A stretch of DNA of 64,000 nucleotides from Fimenecus sp045545735 (GCA_045545735.1 JAZQBM010000004.1:139522-203521); one strand, 5' to 3'. Numbered from the stretch's first letter, positions 35,905-44,813 are shown. The notes: generated by a model not told the origin, from the sequence alone. A program made the numbers and translations.

Positions 35905-36774
35905 TTATTCAGGTTTGTGATTACCGCAATAGTTTATTCCGTCAATTGTTGTATTTCCAAAATTTGTGCAACCACTTACAGAGCACTTATGGTCTATGCA
36001 ATAAAAACTACCTCCAAATCGGTCATTCATACAATATTTACAATCGTGATTAGAACAATAATTTACATTGCTTGAAGAACTATTTTGTTTTTTATTTGAA
36101 CAATTCGGGTCGCTACATTTATGTGCATAGCAATAACTACTATTTTTATATTTATCTGCTTTGCAACCGCTCCAAGCACAGTTATGATTTTGACAATAAT
36201 TAGACCCATTTTCTTTTTGGCTACTACATTCACTGCATTTATGCTGTAAACAATATCTTGAATTATAGCTTGGTGGTTCTTTGCAACTATTTGCATCGCA
36301 ATTATGGTGTTGACAAAACAATGAACCCTTTTCTTTTGCATTTGAGCAACCCGTCTGTCCGCACATATGCTCTGAACAAAAGTGTTTTGAATTACCACTC
36401 TTCAAATTATTACATGTGCTTATAGTGCATTTGCAACTGCTACAATATGTATAATTACCTTCAAACCAAACGCTTGAACAATTAGCACAAAGAGTGTATC
36501 CTTCATATTCATTAGCAGTCTCATTTTTTGTATTTGATGGCTTAGACTCTGAAGACTTATTTGTTGTTACAGTTGTATTAGCAGTGGTACTGACTGTACT
36601 ATCTTCATTCGTCTCGCTTTCTGTAGTTAATTGATTATTAGATTGGGTTGTGCTATCTTCCTGACTAACAGATACATTATCGGTATTTAGTGATGCATCA
36701 TTCTCTTTACTACAAGCAACAAGACCAAACACAAATACGATTGACAAGCAAATTGCCAATATCTTTTTACACAT
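35905..36774 (-). CDS. Cys/His-repeat lipoprotein
   Basis: A 289-residue surface protein. It has a lipoprotein signal peptide with lipobox GLVACS, a Ser/Thr-rich linker to about residue 85, then seven to eight tandem units of about 22-24 residues, each of the form C-x3-C ... YC-x2-H-x-C, with C-x2-H alternating (FCSEHMCGQTGC; FCQHHNCDANSC; YCLQHKCSECSS; YCQNHNCAWSGC; YCYAHKCSDPNC). Each unit offers Cys and His ligands for zinc or iron, or disulphides. The family is unnamed to me. It lies downstream of a Mor-like regulator on the same strand (19-base gap). Confidence 0.8.
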   Translation of the reverse strand: MCKKILAICLSIVFVFGLVACSKENDASLNTDNVSVSQEDSTTQSNNQLTTESETNEDSTVSTTANTTVTTNKSSESKPSNTKNETANEYEGYTLCANCSSVWFEGNYTYCSSCKCTISTCNNLKSGNSKHFCSEHMCGQTGCSNAKEKGSLFCQHHNCDANSCKEPPSYNSRYCLQHKCSECSSQKENGSNYCQNHNCAWSGCKADKYKNSSYCYAHKCSDPNCSNKKQNSSSSNVNYCSNHDCKYCMNDRFGGSFYCIDHKCSVSGCTNFGNTTIDGINYCGNHKPE

Positions 36775-36793
36775 ATAAACATCCTCCTAAATA

Positions 36794-37093
36794 TTATTTC
36801 TTTATTGATTTTAGAATACGCCATATACTCCGTTCAGAGTAATTGTATTTTCGTGCCAATTGTGGTATGTTTTTGCCGTCATACTCTTTAATAATAGCCT
36901 TATAAGTGTACTCTTTTGAGAAAAGTCTGTTAGGAAATGAAATTTGCGTACCATGAAACAACTTGAATATTGTCAGAGTATTTTCTAACCCTATTTCGTC
37001 CGCTATATCTTTGTATACTCCATTTAATCCGCTGAGGTCATTTTTCAAAAGTTCCACCTCCTGACTATTAACATAGCCCTTATTTAATGACAT
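36794..37093 (-). CDS. Mor-family transcription activator
   Basis: A 99-residue DNA-binding protein resembling phage Mu Mor and its bacterial relatives: ADEIGLENTLTIFKLFHGTQISFPNRLF in the dimer/helix part, then YKAIIKEYDGKNIPQLARKYNYSERSIWRIL as the helix-turn-helix. Its start ATGTCATTAA overlaps the stop of the 34-aa gene upstream, with the ribosome site GAGGTGG inside that gene. It probably activates the adjacent lipoprotein gene or element genes. Confidence 0.85.
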   Translation of the reverse strand: MSLNKGYVNSQEVELLKNDLSGLNGVYKDIADEIGLENTLTIFKLFHGTQISFPNRLFSKEYTYKAIIKEYDGKNIPQLARKYNYSERSIWRILKSIKK

Positions 37094-37188
37094 AATACCA
37101 CCTCACCATCGGCATAACAAATGACATTGTCATTATGTTTGTCATTGAAAATTTGGTAAACTGTTCTATGTTGGTTAGCATTAACCAT
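37084..37188 (-). CDS. 34-aa leader-like protein coupled to the Mor gene
   Basis: Reading from ATG at 37188, GGAG is eight bases upstream. The product is MVNANQHRTVYQIFNDKHND, then 14 residues ending GEVVLCH. The stop codon lies inside the start region of the Mor gene (ATGTCATTAA), so translation of the two is coupled. A functional role other than coupling is unknown. Confidence 0.5.
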   Translation of the reverse strand: MVNANQHRTVYQIFNDKHNDNVICYADGEVVLCH

Positions 37189-37334
37189 AAAAATAACTCC
37201 TTTCTAAACAATAAATGTCTGTTCAGAAAAGAGTTTGTAAATTTCGCGAAACAAAATTTGTTGAAATAACGATTATTTAAGTATATAATAAATTTCAATA
37301 ATCGTTCTTGAGAATTATAAAGGATGAGGTGGCT

Positions 37335-38414
37335 ATGGCTTTATCTAATTGGTTGCTTCTGGGCGGAGCACTCTGGGTTATAAAATCAATATCAAATAAA
37401 AGCGATAAAGAACTAAATAATGAGCATCAAAAATTTTTGAATGAATTTGAGAAAAGTAAACATAATAAGGGCCGTCTGGAAAAGATTGAAAAAGCCAGGC
37501 GAAATACCCCTTGCAACTTCAACGAAGGCATATCCAATGAAGAATTCAATCAAATTATATATAAAGCACAAAAACGTATCAAAAGAATCAAAAAAGTAGA
37601 AATAAACAACGCAACTATTATGTGTACCGTAGAATCTCAAACAGGATATTCCACCTGGAACTTTCATGTTGATTTTAACGATTGGGGTCATATAACTGGT
37701 GTATTTTGGAGAAGTTCTGATAACATTGATTCAAATATTCCAAAATATTTTGAAGAAATGGTTTCATCTGAAATTTGTGAATTACTACATTCTCGTAATG
37801 CAGTTAGAATGAGTTTTGCTAATCTTGTATACTCTAATTTAAATAAGACTACTATGTCATCTTTTGGGACATCTTATAAACCTAAACCGTTAAAAGAGTT
37901 TTTTTCAAAAAAGCATTACATCAACACATTAGTAAATTCATCTATGCTTACAAATGAACATATTTATGTTGTGCTATCAATACTCAAAAGCAATGGTTTT
38001 ATTAATATAAAATCCCTACCTATAAAAGATATAAATACGGCAAGTAATAATTATATATACCAAGTTGCTTACGTCTCAATCAATGGTTACAACCAAATTC
38101 AAGCAGGCACAAATATACAAGATAATACTGAAATAATTATTTACTATCACGATAAGCAGGAAATTACAACAAGTTTTTCAGGTAAAACTTTCAAGCGTCA
38201 AAACTGTTATGATGTGGAAAAACAACTTCGTACTCTCGGTTTTTCAAACATTACATTAAAATCAATGAAAGACTTATCAGTTGGATGGTTAAATAAAGAA
38301 GGTATGGTTAGCAAAGTGTATTTTAAAGGTAATGAAGAAAGTACTTTTCAAAAAAATGAGATTTACGAATATGATAAACCCATAGTTATCAAATACCACT
38401 CATTTAAAAAGTAA
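37335..38414 (+). CDS. Membrane-anchored PASTA-like protein
   Basis: A 359-residue protein from ATG at 37335 (AGGATGAGGTGGCT before it; a longer frame starts at 37308). It has a hydrophobic N-terminal anchor (WLLLGGALWVIKSI), a soluble region to about residue 200, and two C-terminal PASTA-like repeats: FINIKSLPIKDI..YQVAYVSINGYNQIQAGTNI and FKRQNCYDVEKQLRTLGFSN..GWLNKEGMVSKVYFKG. PASTA domains usually bind peptidoglycan or act as extracellular sensors; the topology is not certain here. The next gene follows by 46 bases. Confidence 0.75.
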   Translation: MALSNWLLLGGALWVIKSISNKSDKELNNEHQKFLNEFEKSKHNKGRLEKIEKARRNTPCNFNEGISNEEFNQIIYKAQKRIKRIKKVEINNATIMCTVESQTGYSTWNFHVDFNDWGHITGVFWRSSDNIDSNIPKYFEEMVSSEICELLHSRNAVRMSFANLVYSNLNKTTMSSFGTSYKPKPLKEFFSKKHYINTLVNSSMLTNEHIYVVLSILKSNGFINIKSLPIKDINTASNNYIYQVAYVSINGYNQIQAGTNIQDNTEIIIYYHDKQEITTSFSGKTFKRQNCYDVEKQLRTLGFSNITLKSMKDLSVGWLNKEGMVSKVYFKGNEESTFQKNEIYEYDKPIVIKYHSFKK

Positions 38415-38460
38415 TTTCCATAATAACGTTTATTATGAGCATATTTTAAGGAGAGTCATA

Positions 38461-39675
38461 ATGGATAACAATCTAATTGAAATTAATAGCCAACAAGAAT
38501 TATCTCCAGCATCTTCAAGCGATTTAGTTAGCATTGCCGACAATATTCTTTTAGATGTTAGAACTGATATAACACAATTAAATACACTATCCTTACCTAT
38601 TTCACAGTTAGCAACACTTGGAACAGGTGTATCTTCTTTGTTACCGGCTTTCAGAACAGTTACTGAAACAACATCTGTTGCAGGTCAAGGATTATATCGT
38701 TTGGCAAATGCCGCAGTGAACGACACATTAAAGGTAGCAAAAGACGGTAACTTCTGGGGAGCACTAAAAACATCATCAGGTGCCTCTAAAATGGCAAAAT
38801 TCGCTGAGGCTGGCAATGTAACTACTATGAGCAAAACAGTTATGCCAATTGACCCTGCTACTATTATGATGTCTGTTGCTATTTTCTCAATAGAGAAACA
38901 ATTGGGTCACATTGAAGAAATGCAAAGAAAGATTATTTCTTTTCTTGAAATTGAAAAGGAATCTGAAATTGAAGCAGATGTTGAAATTCTTTCAAACATC
39001 ATTAATAAGTACAAACATAGTTGGGATAACGAACATTTTATTTCAAGTAATCACCAAACCATTATTGATATACAAAGAACTTCAAGAAAAAATATGCTTT
39101 CATATCAGAAAAAAGTAAAAGATATGATAAAATCAAAGCAAATCATTACTTTACAATCCAAGGTTAAAAATACACTTAATGAATTGCAAAAGAATTTTAA
39201 ATACTACAGATTATCATTGTTTGCTTTCTCTATGTCCTCTCTTTTAGAAATAATGTTAAGCGGTAATTTCAAAGAAGAAAATATTCTTAGCATTAAGGAA
39301 GAAATAGAAAAACAAGCATTTGCTTATAGAGATATTTATGGCGACTGTTCAGTTTATTTAGAAAATATGGAAAAGGCCGCACTTGAAGCAAACCTTTTAA
39401 AAGGTGTTGGCAAAGTAAGTAAGGCTGCAGGTAAATTGATTAGCAATATTCCTGTTGTTAAAGATGGTCAAGTTGATGAATTCCTTCAAGAAAGTGGCGA
39501 GCGTGCAAGTGATAAGGCAACTTTGATTGAAAAAGAAGTTATCGAGACCTTTTCAGAAATGAGCAATCCAGGAACAAACCTTTTCACAGAAAAGATGGAT
39601 GAGTTAATTCAAATTTATGTCCACACTACTGATATAATGTTTGACAATAAAAACATATATCTTATCGCAAATTAA
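38461..39675 (+). CDS. Unknown helical protein, possibly membrane-active
   Basis: A 404-residue protein with no known family. Residues about 50-70 and 90-150 are long apolar or small-residue stretches (LPISQLATLGTGVSSLLPAFR; MPIDPATIMMSVAIFSIEKQL), and the remainder is coiled-coil-like (SKVKNTLNELQKNFKYYRLS). The pattern resembles helical pore-forming or tail-tape-like proteins, an inference only. It starts after AAGGAGAG and is followed by an HTH gene after 12 bases, so the set forms an operon. Confidence 0.7.
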   Translation: MDNNLIEINSQQELSPASSSDLVSIADNILLDVRTDITQLNTLSLPISQLATLGTGVSSLLPAFRTVTETTSVAGQGLYRLANAAVNDTLKVAKDGNFWGALKTSSGASKMAKFAEAGNVTTMSKTVMPIDPATIMMSVAIFSIEKQLGHIEEMQRKIISFLEIEKESEIEADVEILSNIINKYKHSWDNEHFISSNHQTIIDIQRTSRKNMLSYQKKVKDMIKSKQIITLQSKVKNTLNELQKNFKYYRLSLFAFSMSSLLEIMLSGNFKEENILSIKEEIEKQAFAYRDIYGDCSVYLENMEKAALEANLLKGVGKVSKAAGKLISNIPVVKDGQVDEFLQESGERASDKATLIEKEVIETFSEMSNPGTNLFTEKMDELIQIYVHTTDIMFDNKNIYLIAN

Positions 39676-39687
39676 GGAGTTAGAAAA

Positions 39688-40194
39688 ATGGGCAAGGCAT
39701 CAACAAGAGAAAACAAATGCATATATCAACTAGCAAGAGAGGAATTAGGGCTTACAAGAGCAGATGCAACAACCTACATTCCCGGTAATGCAGAATTTCC
39801 CGGTATGGATGGTGTTACTGAGAGCAGACTTGTAAAACTTGAACATGGTGAAGTAACAATACAACCTGAAGATGTTGTTGCAATGGCAAAAAGATACAAC
39901 AAGCCTGAACTTCGTAATTACTACTGTTGTAACGAATGTGCAATCGGTAGAATTGATGCACCTGAGGTTACATACAGTGGTGGGGTTCACGAAATTCTTG
40001 TAAACATGGCAGTTTCGCTCAAAAATGTAAATCATGAGAAAATTCGTCTTATGGAAATACTTGAAGATGGTAAAGTCGATGATAACGAGATTGAAGATTA
40101 TGAGAAAATCTCTGAAGAACTTGAACACATCTCAATGACCATTGAAGCACTTCAATTATGGTGCGAGAAGATGAAACTCGGCGAAAACAAATAA
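39688..40194 (+). CDS. XRE-like HTH protein with Cys pair
   Basis: A 168-residue protein. The N-terminal 80 residues are an XRE-like helix-turn-helix (IYQLAREELGLTRADATTYI...GVTESRLVKLEHGEVTI, then VVAMAKRYNKPEL), followed by NYYCCNECAIGRID, a Cys-rich motif, and a long C-terminal coiled helix. Such proteins are common in clostridial mobile elements as regulators. It is the last gene of a plus-strand trio and is followed by a clear terminator. Confidence 0.78.
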   Translation: MGKASTRENKCIYQLAREELGLTRADATTYIPGNAEFPGMDGVTESRLVKLEHGEVTIQPEDVVAMAKRYNKPELRNYYCCNECAIGRIDAPEVTYSGGVHEILVNMAVSLKNVNHEKIRLMEILEDGKVDDNEIEDYEKISEELEHISMTIEALQLWCEKMKLGENK

Positions 40195-40213
40195 ATATTG
40201 TTATTCCTTTACG

Positions 40214-40243
40214 GCACTTCGGTTTAATCTGAAGTGCTTTTTA
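40214..40243 (+). terminator. Intrinsic terminator after the XRE-like gene
   Basis: GCACTTC (40214-40220) pairs with GAAGTGC (40231-40237), followed by TTTTTATTTT. Genes on the right start a new unit. Confidence 0.82.
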
Positions 40244-40367
40244 TTTTACCGAAAAAGGTAAATTAAGCATAGTTATTTTACTGACATAGTTAATTACTTT
40301 GCGGTTGGCTCGTTGTAGAATATAGTCACAACAGAAACACGAACACAACTTCAGAGGAGGATGCGTT

Positions 40368-40508
40368 ATGAGTGTTAAATCAAGACTTTTAGCCTTAAAA
40401 CTTTTAGAAAAGCAAAAAAGAAATCCCGAATATGCAAAGCAAATCGGTATAGAAGTCAAAGTTGTAGAAAAAGAGAAAGAGGAAAAAGATTTATGTGCAA
40501 ATACGTAG
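40368..40508 (+). CDS. 46-aa charged protein coupled to the exonuclease
   Basis: A small gene with AGAGGAGG seven bases before the ATG at 40368. The product MSVKSRLLALKLLEKQKRNP... is basic then Lys/Glu-rich. It overlaps the start of the exonuclease gene (40493) by 16 bases, indicating coupled translation. Function unknown. Confidence 0.65.
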   Translation: MSVKSRLLALKLLEKQKRNPEYAKQIGIEVKVVEKEKEEKDLCANT

Positions 40509-41140
40509 TAGTCGATTTTGAAATGTGCGACGTACCAAGAGGTGCTGTTCGTAAGCATTATAATTATGGTACAGAGATTATTGAAATCGGTGCAGTTTTA
40601 TTAGATGAATCCTTGAATATCGTTGAAAACTTCAAGAGTTATGTTGCTCCTCAGTATGGCTACATTAATTCCAGAATCCATGGACTAACCAAAATCTCCT
40701 TTCAAGATGTAGCCAATGCTCCTCATTTTAAGGAGGCACTCGAAGAATTTCTGGTTTGGGTGCCTGAGGATGCAACATTAGTCTCTTGGAGTGAAAGCGA
40801 CGAATATCAAGTTAAATATGAATTAGAATACAAAAATTTGAGTATTCCACAATTAGACAAGTTCTTTGGTCATTGGCTTGACTGTCAGAGAACTTTCGGT
40901 GAGAAAATGAACACAGATAGATGCTATAATCTCACCGAAGCACTCAGACTTACAGGTATTAATTATGAAGACGGTGAGCATGATGCTCTGGTGGATGCAA
41001 GAAACACAGCACTACTCTTTGCTAAAATGGAAAGAGAACCAGAACTTCAATTAAGTCATTACTACACTGAAAAACCAAGTGAACATCTCACATTCAATCC
41101 TTTCGCAGACTTGTTCGCGAAGTTAGAATTTGCAGTGTAA
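40493..41140 (+). CDS. DEDDh 3'-5' exonuclease (DnaQ-like)
   Basis: RNase T/DnaQ-type nuclease of 215 residues. Metal-binding residues are visible as VVDFEMCD (Asp8, Glu10), the conserved IIEIGAVLLD, SWSESDEYQVK (Exo II) and GEHDALVDARNTALLFAKM (Exo III with His and Asp). It acts in the cytoplasm on DNA or RNA ends. It is short compared with polymerase subunits, so a free-standing enzyme. Start: the ATG at 40493 lies inside the previous gene, following AAAGAGGAAAAAG. Confidence 0.88.
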   Translation: MCKYVVVDFEMCDVPRGAVRKHYNYGTEIIEIGAVLLDESLNIVENFKSYVAPQYGYINSRIHGLTKISFQDVANAPHFKEALEEFLVWVPEDATLVSWSESDEYQVKYELEYKNLSIPQLDKFFGHWLDCQRTFGEKMNTDRCYNLTEALRLTGINYEDGEHDALVDARNTALLFAKMEREPELQLSHYYTEKPSEHLTFNPFADLFAKLEFAV

Positions 41141-41276
41141 GTTGCTAAATCAGGTAAAATAAATAACCTTATTTTACTGAAGTGGATATATATTTCTTTT
41201 CAATTCAGCATTAAAATAAAACCGTAATCTAAATGAGATTACAAAGAATCAAACACCTTTTAAGGAGGAAAACAAA

Positions 41277-41999
41277 ATGAACGAAAAATTAAATAACATC
41301 AAAAATTCAATAACATCTGGCATTTGTGCAACAGTTAACTTTACAAGAAACTCTGTATCAAAAACAAAGATTGGAGTTAAGAAGATTGGCTCTTTTACAA
41401 AGAAATTTGTAATCACATTAGCAATTGTCTTTATGGCAATCGGGGGGTTCGCAACAGTACAACTCTTTAGTGGTATGATAACACCACAAGCAAATGCCAA
41501 AGAACCTGACCCACTCGTTATAACAGAGACATTTGTTGAAGGCGAATTAAAAACAATCGGCAAACTGAACACTACTGATTACAACTACGCTCTTGATAAA
41601 GAGATTAACGAACCACTCAAACTCTTTGATAAGATTGAAGTTCCTGGCACTACAAAGTCATTAAAAGTTAAGTTTACTGGCGTTGTCAAAGCAGGTTATA
41701 TGATTGAAGAATTACACTTCGCTACAGTAGGAGATACGGTTATCTTCTCACTCCCATCAAAACCTCACATTGAGAACTATCTCACAGGACAAACTGCTAT
41801 GATTGAAGAAGATGTCTGGCTCAACCCAATTGAATCAACCGATTATCAAATCTTAGCAGATGGCGTAATGACAAGTGGTTTAACAAATGCCAAAGCAGAT
41901 GGTATTTATGAACAAGCCGAACAGGACATCAAAGATTTCTTAACGTCACACTTTGAAGAGTTAGGTTACAAAGTTAAATTTACTACTAGTTATATATAA
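41277..41999 (+). CDS. DUF4230 protein with N-terminal membrane anchor
   Basis: A 240-residue protein. After a basic start it has one hydrophobic segment (KKFVITLAIVFMAIGGFATV, about residues 43-62), then an extracellular DUF4230-like beta/alpha region (LVITETFVEGELKTIGKLNTTDYNY...VKFTGVVKAGYMIEEL...DTVIFSLPSKPHIENY). DUF4230 proteins are small membrane-linked proteins of unknown function. The start has AAGGAGGAAA. It precedes two tiny or small genes in one operon. Confidence 0.8.
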   Translation: MNEKLNNIKNSITSGICATVNFTRNSVSKTKIGVKKIGSFTKKFVITLAIVFMAIGGFATVQLFSGMITPQANAKEPDPLVITETFVEGELKTIGKLNTTDYNYALDKEINEPLKLFDKIEVPGTTKSLKVKFTGVVKAGYMIEELHFATVGDTVIFSLPSKPHIENYLTGQTAMIEEDVWLNPIESTDYQILADGVMTSGLTNAKADGIYEQAEQDIKDFLTSHFEELGYKVKFTTSYI

Positions 42000-42011
42000 G
42001 GAGGTAACATT

Positions 42012-42236
42012 ATGTTAGACATTTTATTAACAGTATTATTTATCAGTTTATTCATCTGGACAGTTAAGTTGTTATTCAAACTTACTTGGGGCATAGCAAA
42101 GGTTATCGCAGTTATCTTGTTAATAATTGCATTACCTACCCTCATTGGTGGCTTGATGGTCGCAGGTGGATTGATACTCTTGATACCAGTAGCGCTCTTA
42201 ATCGGTGCGATTGGAATAATTAAACTTTTAAATTAA
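42012..42236 (+). CDS. Small membrane protein, 74 aa
   Basis: A very hydrophobic 74-residue protein with two to three TM helices (ILLTVLFISLFIWTVKLLF; AKVIAVILLIIALPTLIGGL; GGLILLIPVALLIGAIGII). It follows the DUF4230 gene by 12 bases with AAGGAGGTAAC before the ATG. No motif reveals its role. Confidence 0.7.
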   Translation: MLDILLTVLFISLFIWTVKLLFKLTWGIAKVIAVILLIIALPTLIGGLMVAGGLILLIPVALLIGAIGIIKLLN

Positions 42237-42249
42237 GGGGAATATTGAA

Positions 42250-42573
42250 ATGGCTGTTTCAAAAGAGGAAAGAAACTTATTATCAAAGTTATCTAAAGGA
42301 TTATTGGATGGGCTTGTAGGAAATGACTTATACACAACCGGAGGTTCAACTATTTGGACAGTGATAAAAAATGGTGTTCCTGTTCGACTTAAACAAGGAC
42401 CCAGCAAAAGAGTTTTTAATGGCAAGGAAAATGAAGTTGTTGAAGGTGTTTTGCATACATTACAAGAATGGGTAACAGATGAAGAAAAACTTCAATTTCT
42501 TCAAAAATTTGGTTGGTTAATGAATGACCCTGAAGTACTTGCGTATAGTGCAAAATTCAATCCTAAAAAATAA
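42250..42573 (+). CDS. Unknown 107-aa protein
   Basis: A soluble 107-residue protein with AAGGGGAATATT before ATG, 13 bases after the membrane protein gene. Sequence includes ERNLLSKLSKGLLDGLVGND and VLHTLQEWVTDEEKLQFLQK, helical and hydrophilic. I do not recognise it. It ends the operon that starts at 41277 and is followed by a weak terminator. Confidence 0.6.
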   Translation: MAVSKEERNLLSKLSKGLLDGLVGNDLYTTGGSTIWTVIKNGVPVRLKQGPSKRVFNGKENEVVEGVLHTLQEWVTDEEKLQFLQKFGWLMNDPEVLAYSAKFNPKK

Positions 42574-42601
42574 TTCTTACTTAATTTGCAAAACATCAAC
42601 T

Positions 42602-42640
42602 CCACAAGAAAAGATTTCTCTTGTGGGGTATTTATTTGAG
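42602..42640 (+). terminator. Weak intrinsic terminator
   Basis: CCACAAGA (42602-42609) pairs with TCTTGTGG (42619-42626), followed by GGTATTTATTT, a poor T run. Confidence 0.5.
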
Positions 42641-42701
42641 CAATATTGTAGATATGAATATTTCGTGATATAATAGTAATATAAGACATAGGAGGGCTTT
42701 T

Positions 42702-43379
42702 ATGATTTATGTCTGCTCTGATATTCACGGAGAATATGGTGCATATTTAGATTTTGTAAATTCGATTTTAACTGACGATGACACACTGTATGTTATCGGC
42801 GATGTACTTGACCGTGGTGCAAATCCAATTGACTTGATACAAGATATTATGAAAAGGTCAAACGTGGTTATGCTCAAAGGCAATCACGAAAAGATTTTGG
42901 CTGATACACTTGAAGAATTGTGTGGCGTTAGTTCAGATAGTGATGTCCGTACTATCATTGATGAATCCGTTGCAATTGATAGAATCGGTCAAGAAGAAAC
43001 TTTGTTTGACTTTGCTAAGCTGAGTAAATCTGAACAAAGAGAAATCGTGGATTTCATAAATGGATTACCTTTGTATGAAGAGCTGGAAGTCAATGGTCAG
43101 AACTATTTGCTCGTTCACGCAGGATTACCTGATTTTTCTGATATTCCTGTTGAGTGGTATGATAAAAACAACCTTTTATTTGGTCCTCATGATTACGATA
43201 TAACTCATTATGAAGATACAACCATTATTGTTGGACATGTTCCAACAAGATTTATACACGGTGCAATACCTGATGAGATTTTGAGAAGAAATGATACAAT
43301 CGCAGTTGATTGTGGTTGTGGCTTTGGTGGTCAATTAGGTGTCTTGTGTCTTGATACCGATGAAGAATTTTATTTTTAA
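42702..43379 (+). CDS. Metallophosphoesterase of the phage serine/threonine phosphatase/ApaH type
   Basis: A 225-residue calcineurin-like phosphatase with the compact PP family pattern: VCSDIHGEYGAYLDF, VIGDVLDRGANPIDLI, VVMLKGNHEKIL, LVHAGLP and VGHVPTRF. These are the metal-binding and catalytic blocks (D-x-H, GDxxDRG, GNHE, H, GHTP). Related enzymes dephosphorylate proteins or split diadenosine tetraphosphate; no choice can be made. ATG after AGGAGGGCTTTT. It is a single-gene unit with the bidirectional terminator after it. Confidence 0.88.
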   Translation: MIYVCSDIHGEYGAYLDFVNSILTDDDTLYVIGDVLDRGANPIDLIQDIMKRSNVVMLKGNHEKILADTLEELCGVSSDSDVRTIIDESVAIDRIGQEETLFDFAKLSKSEQREIVDFINGLPLYEELEVNGQNYLLVHAGLPDFSDIPVEWYDKNNLLFGPHDYDITHYEDTTIIVGHVPTRFIHGAIPDEILRRNDTIAVDCGCGFGGQLGVLCLDTDEEFYF

Positions 43380-43390
43380 TATTACAAGCA

Positions 43391-43420
43391 AAACAACCGT
43401 CGAATTCACGACGGTTGTTT
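43391..43420. terminator. Bidirectional terminator between convergent genes
   Basis: AAACAACCGTCG (43391-43402) pairs with CGACGGTTGTTT (43409-43420), flanked by T on one side and A on the other. Confidence 0.82.
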
Positions 43421-43424
43421 TTGG

Positions 43425-44387
43425 TTATTGTTGTTCTATTTTTTTTGCCATCCTTATTGCTCTGGTTTCAATGCGTTTCATTATTTCTTCAAGGCATTCT
43501 TTAATCTCATCTTCTTTTTGTGGAACTGGATAATCTAAAGATTGACCTCTAAAAAACGGAATACCGATTAACTTTTTTGTCCCATCTTTATAAGAAAGAA
43601 TGTGATAATAATCTTGCAAGCAATAATCGTCTCTATTCTTTTCATCTAAAAACCATTCATACCACTTATAAACATTATCTTCTGAAATATTCTCGTATGC
43701 ATTTTTTTCGTTTTCATTTTTAGAATAAAACAACTCTTGCCCTTTATATTTTGATTGCTCTTTTGAACCTTCTTTTTTAGTAGCATTTTCAATCAAATCA
43801 ATCATTAATGGTAAATAATCACATACCATATTAACATGCTTTTCGTCACCATTTTCATATGTTTTATAAAACATACTTCCCTTTGCTTGATTGAAAGGTG
43901 GGTTTGGGCATGGCATAAAATTTGCAACGAAATGACAATAGGAGGCTATTGTTTCTATTTGAGAAAAAACACTTAATAAGTTATTCGTTTCATTTAATAC
44001 TTTTTTATCACTTACAATATATTTTTCTGGAAATGAATCTATTTCATATTCTCCCTTTTTGTCGATATAATGATTTTTATATATTTTTATATTACCAAAT
44101 AAAGCTTGTTTATAGTCAAGAGGTTTATAGCAATGCATCGCCCAAGAGAATGTTATCCAAAAAGAATTTATAACATCAAAATAATAATTATTGTTCCAAC
44201 CGAGTTTTTTATAATGATAATTTTCTTTTACTTGTTTATGCTTTTCTAAATCGCCTATACTTGAATTAGCAAAAAAATGCATTAACAAATCAAAAGAATT
44301 TTCGCTTTCATTCTTTTCATCAATAATATCTTTTATTCCTTTTTCTTCCTTAATGTCTTTTAAAAAGTCTTTTTCATAATTTTCCAT
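43425..44387 (-). CDS. Unknown 320-aa protein, partner of the RHH gene
   Basis: A 320-residue soluble protein rich in Tyr, Trp and Glu (FWITFSWAMHCYKPLDYKQA; ETIASYCHFVANFMPCPNPPFNQAKGSM; DNVYKWYEWFLDEKNRDDYCLQDYY). It resembles conserved clostridial proteins of unknown function (possibly DUF6994), an uncertain call. It starts 6 bases after the RHH/DUF1413 gene, so the pair is co-transcribed. The arrangement suggests a toxin-antitoxin-like or regulatory module, not proven. Confidence 0.6.
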   Translation of the reverse strand: MENYEKDFLKDIKEEKGIKDIIDEKNESENSFDLLMHFFANSSIGDLEKHKQVKENYHYKKLGWNNNYYFDVINSFWITFSWAMHCYKPLDYKQALFGNIKIYKNHYIDKKGEYEIDSFPEKYIVSDKKVLNETNNLLSVFSQIETIASYCHFVANFMPCPNPPFNQAKGSMFYKTYENGDEKHVNMVCDYLPLMIDLIENATKKEGSKEQSKYKGQELFYSKNENEKNAYENISEDNVYKWYEWFLDEKNRDDYCLQDYYHILSYKDGTKKLIGIPFFRGQSLDYPVPQKEDEIKECLEEIMKRIETRAIRMAKKIEQQ

Positions 44388-44393
44388 ATATTA

Positions 44394-44813
44394 TTACTCC
44401 TTAATCTTATATACAGCTGCTCTATTTTTAAACTTTAGTACTTCTCCACCAGTTTTACGACTTATAGTTTTTGCTCTTACAACATTTGGTACCTGACCAT
44501 TATCAACTGCATCATTAAACATTCTACCAAGTCTTAATCTAATCCCACTAGGTTTTTGCTTCCCTTGATTATCCATAAATAAAGGAATATCTTGAAAATA
44601 AGGCAAATCGAATAATGTGAATTCGCATTTTGAAAAAGCACTTGCTTCTTCAATTAAAATTTTTAATGCATTTGAATAATCGAATTGCCCCTTAATATAC
44701 ATTTTTTCCAATAATGATACCGTGTACATGCTCATACTCATATTTGCTTTCTTGGAATCTTCCTCTAAATACATAAACACTTCATCGCTCATTGTAAGAT
44801 ACAATCTTTTCAT
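44394..44813 (-). CDS. Ribbon-helix-helix plus DUF1413 protein
   Basis: A 139-residue protein. The first 50 residues fit a ribbon-helix-helix DNA-binding fold (MKRLYLTMSDEVFMYLEEDSKKANMS). The C-terminal part has FTLFDLP...PSGIRLRLGRMFNDAVDNGQVPNV, the DUF1413 pattern. The product may regulate its own operon. It is the first gene of the pair, with GGAGCG before its ATG. Confidence 0.7.
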   Translation of the reverse strand: MKRLYLTMSDEVFMYLEEDSKKANMSMSMYTVSLLEKMYIKGQFDYSNALKILIEEASAFSKCEFTLFDLPYFQDIPLFMDNQGKQKPSGIRLRLGRMFNDAVDNGQVPNVVRAKTISRKTGGEVLKFKNRAAVYKIKE

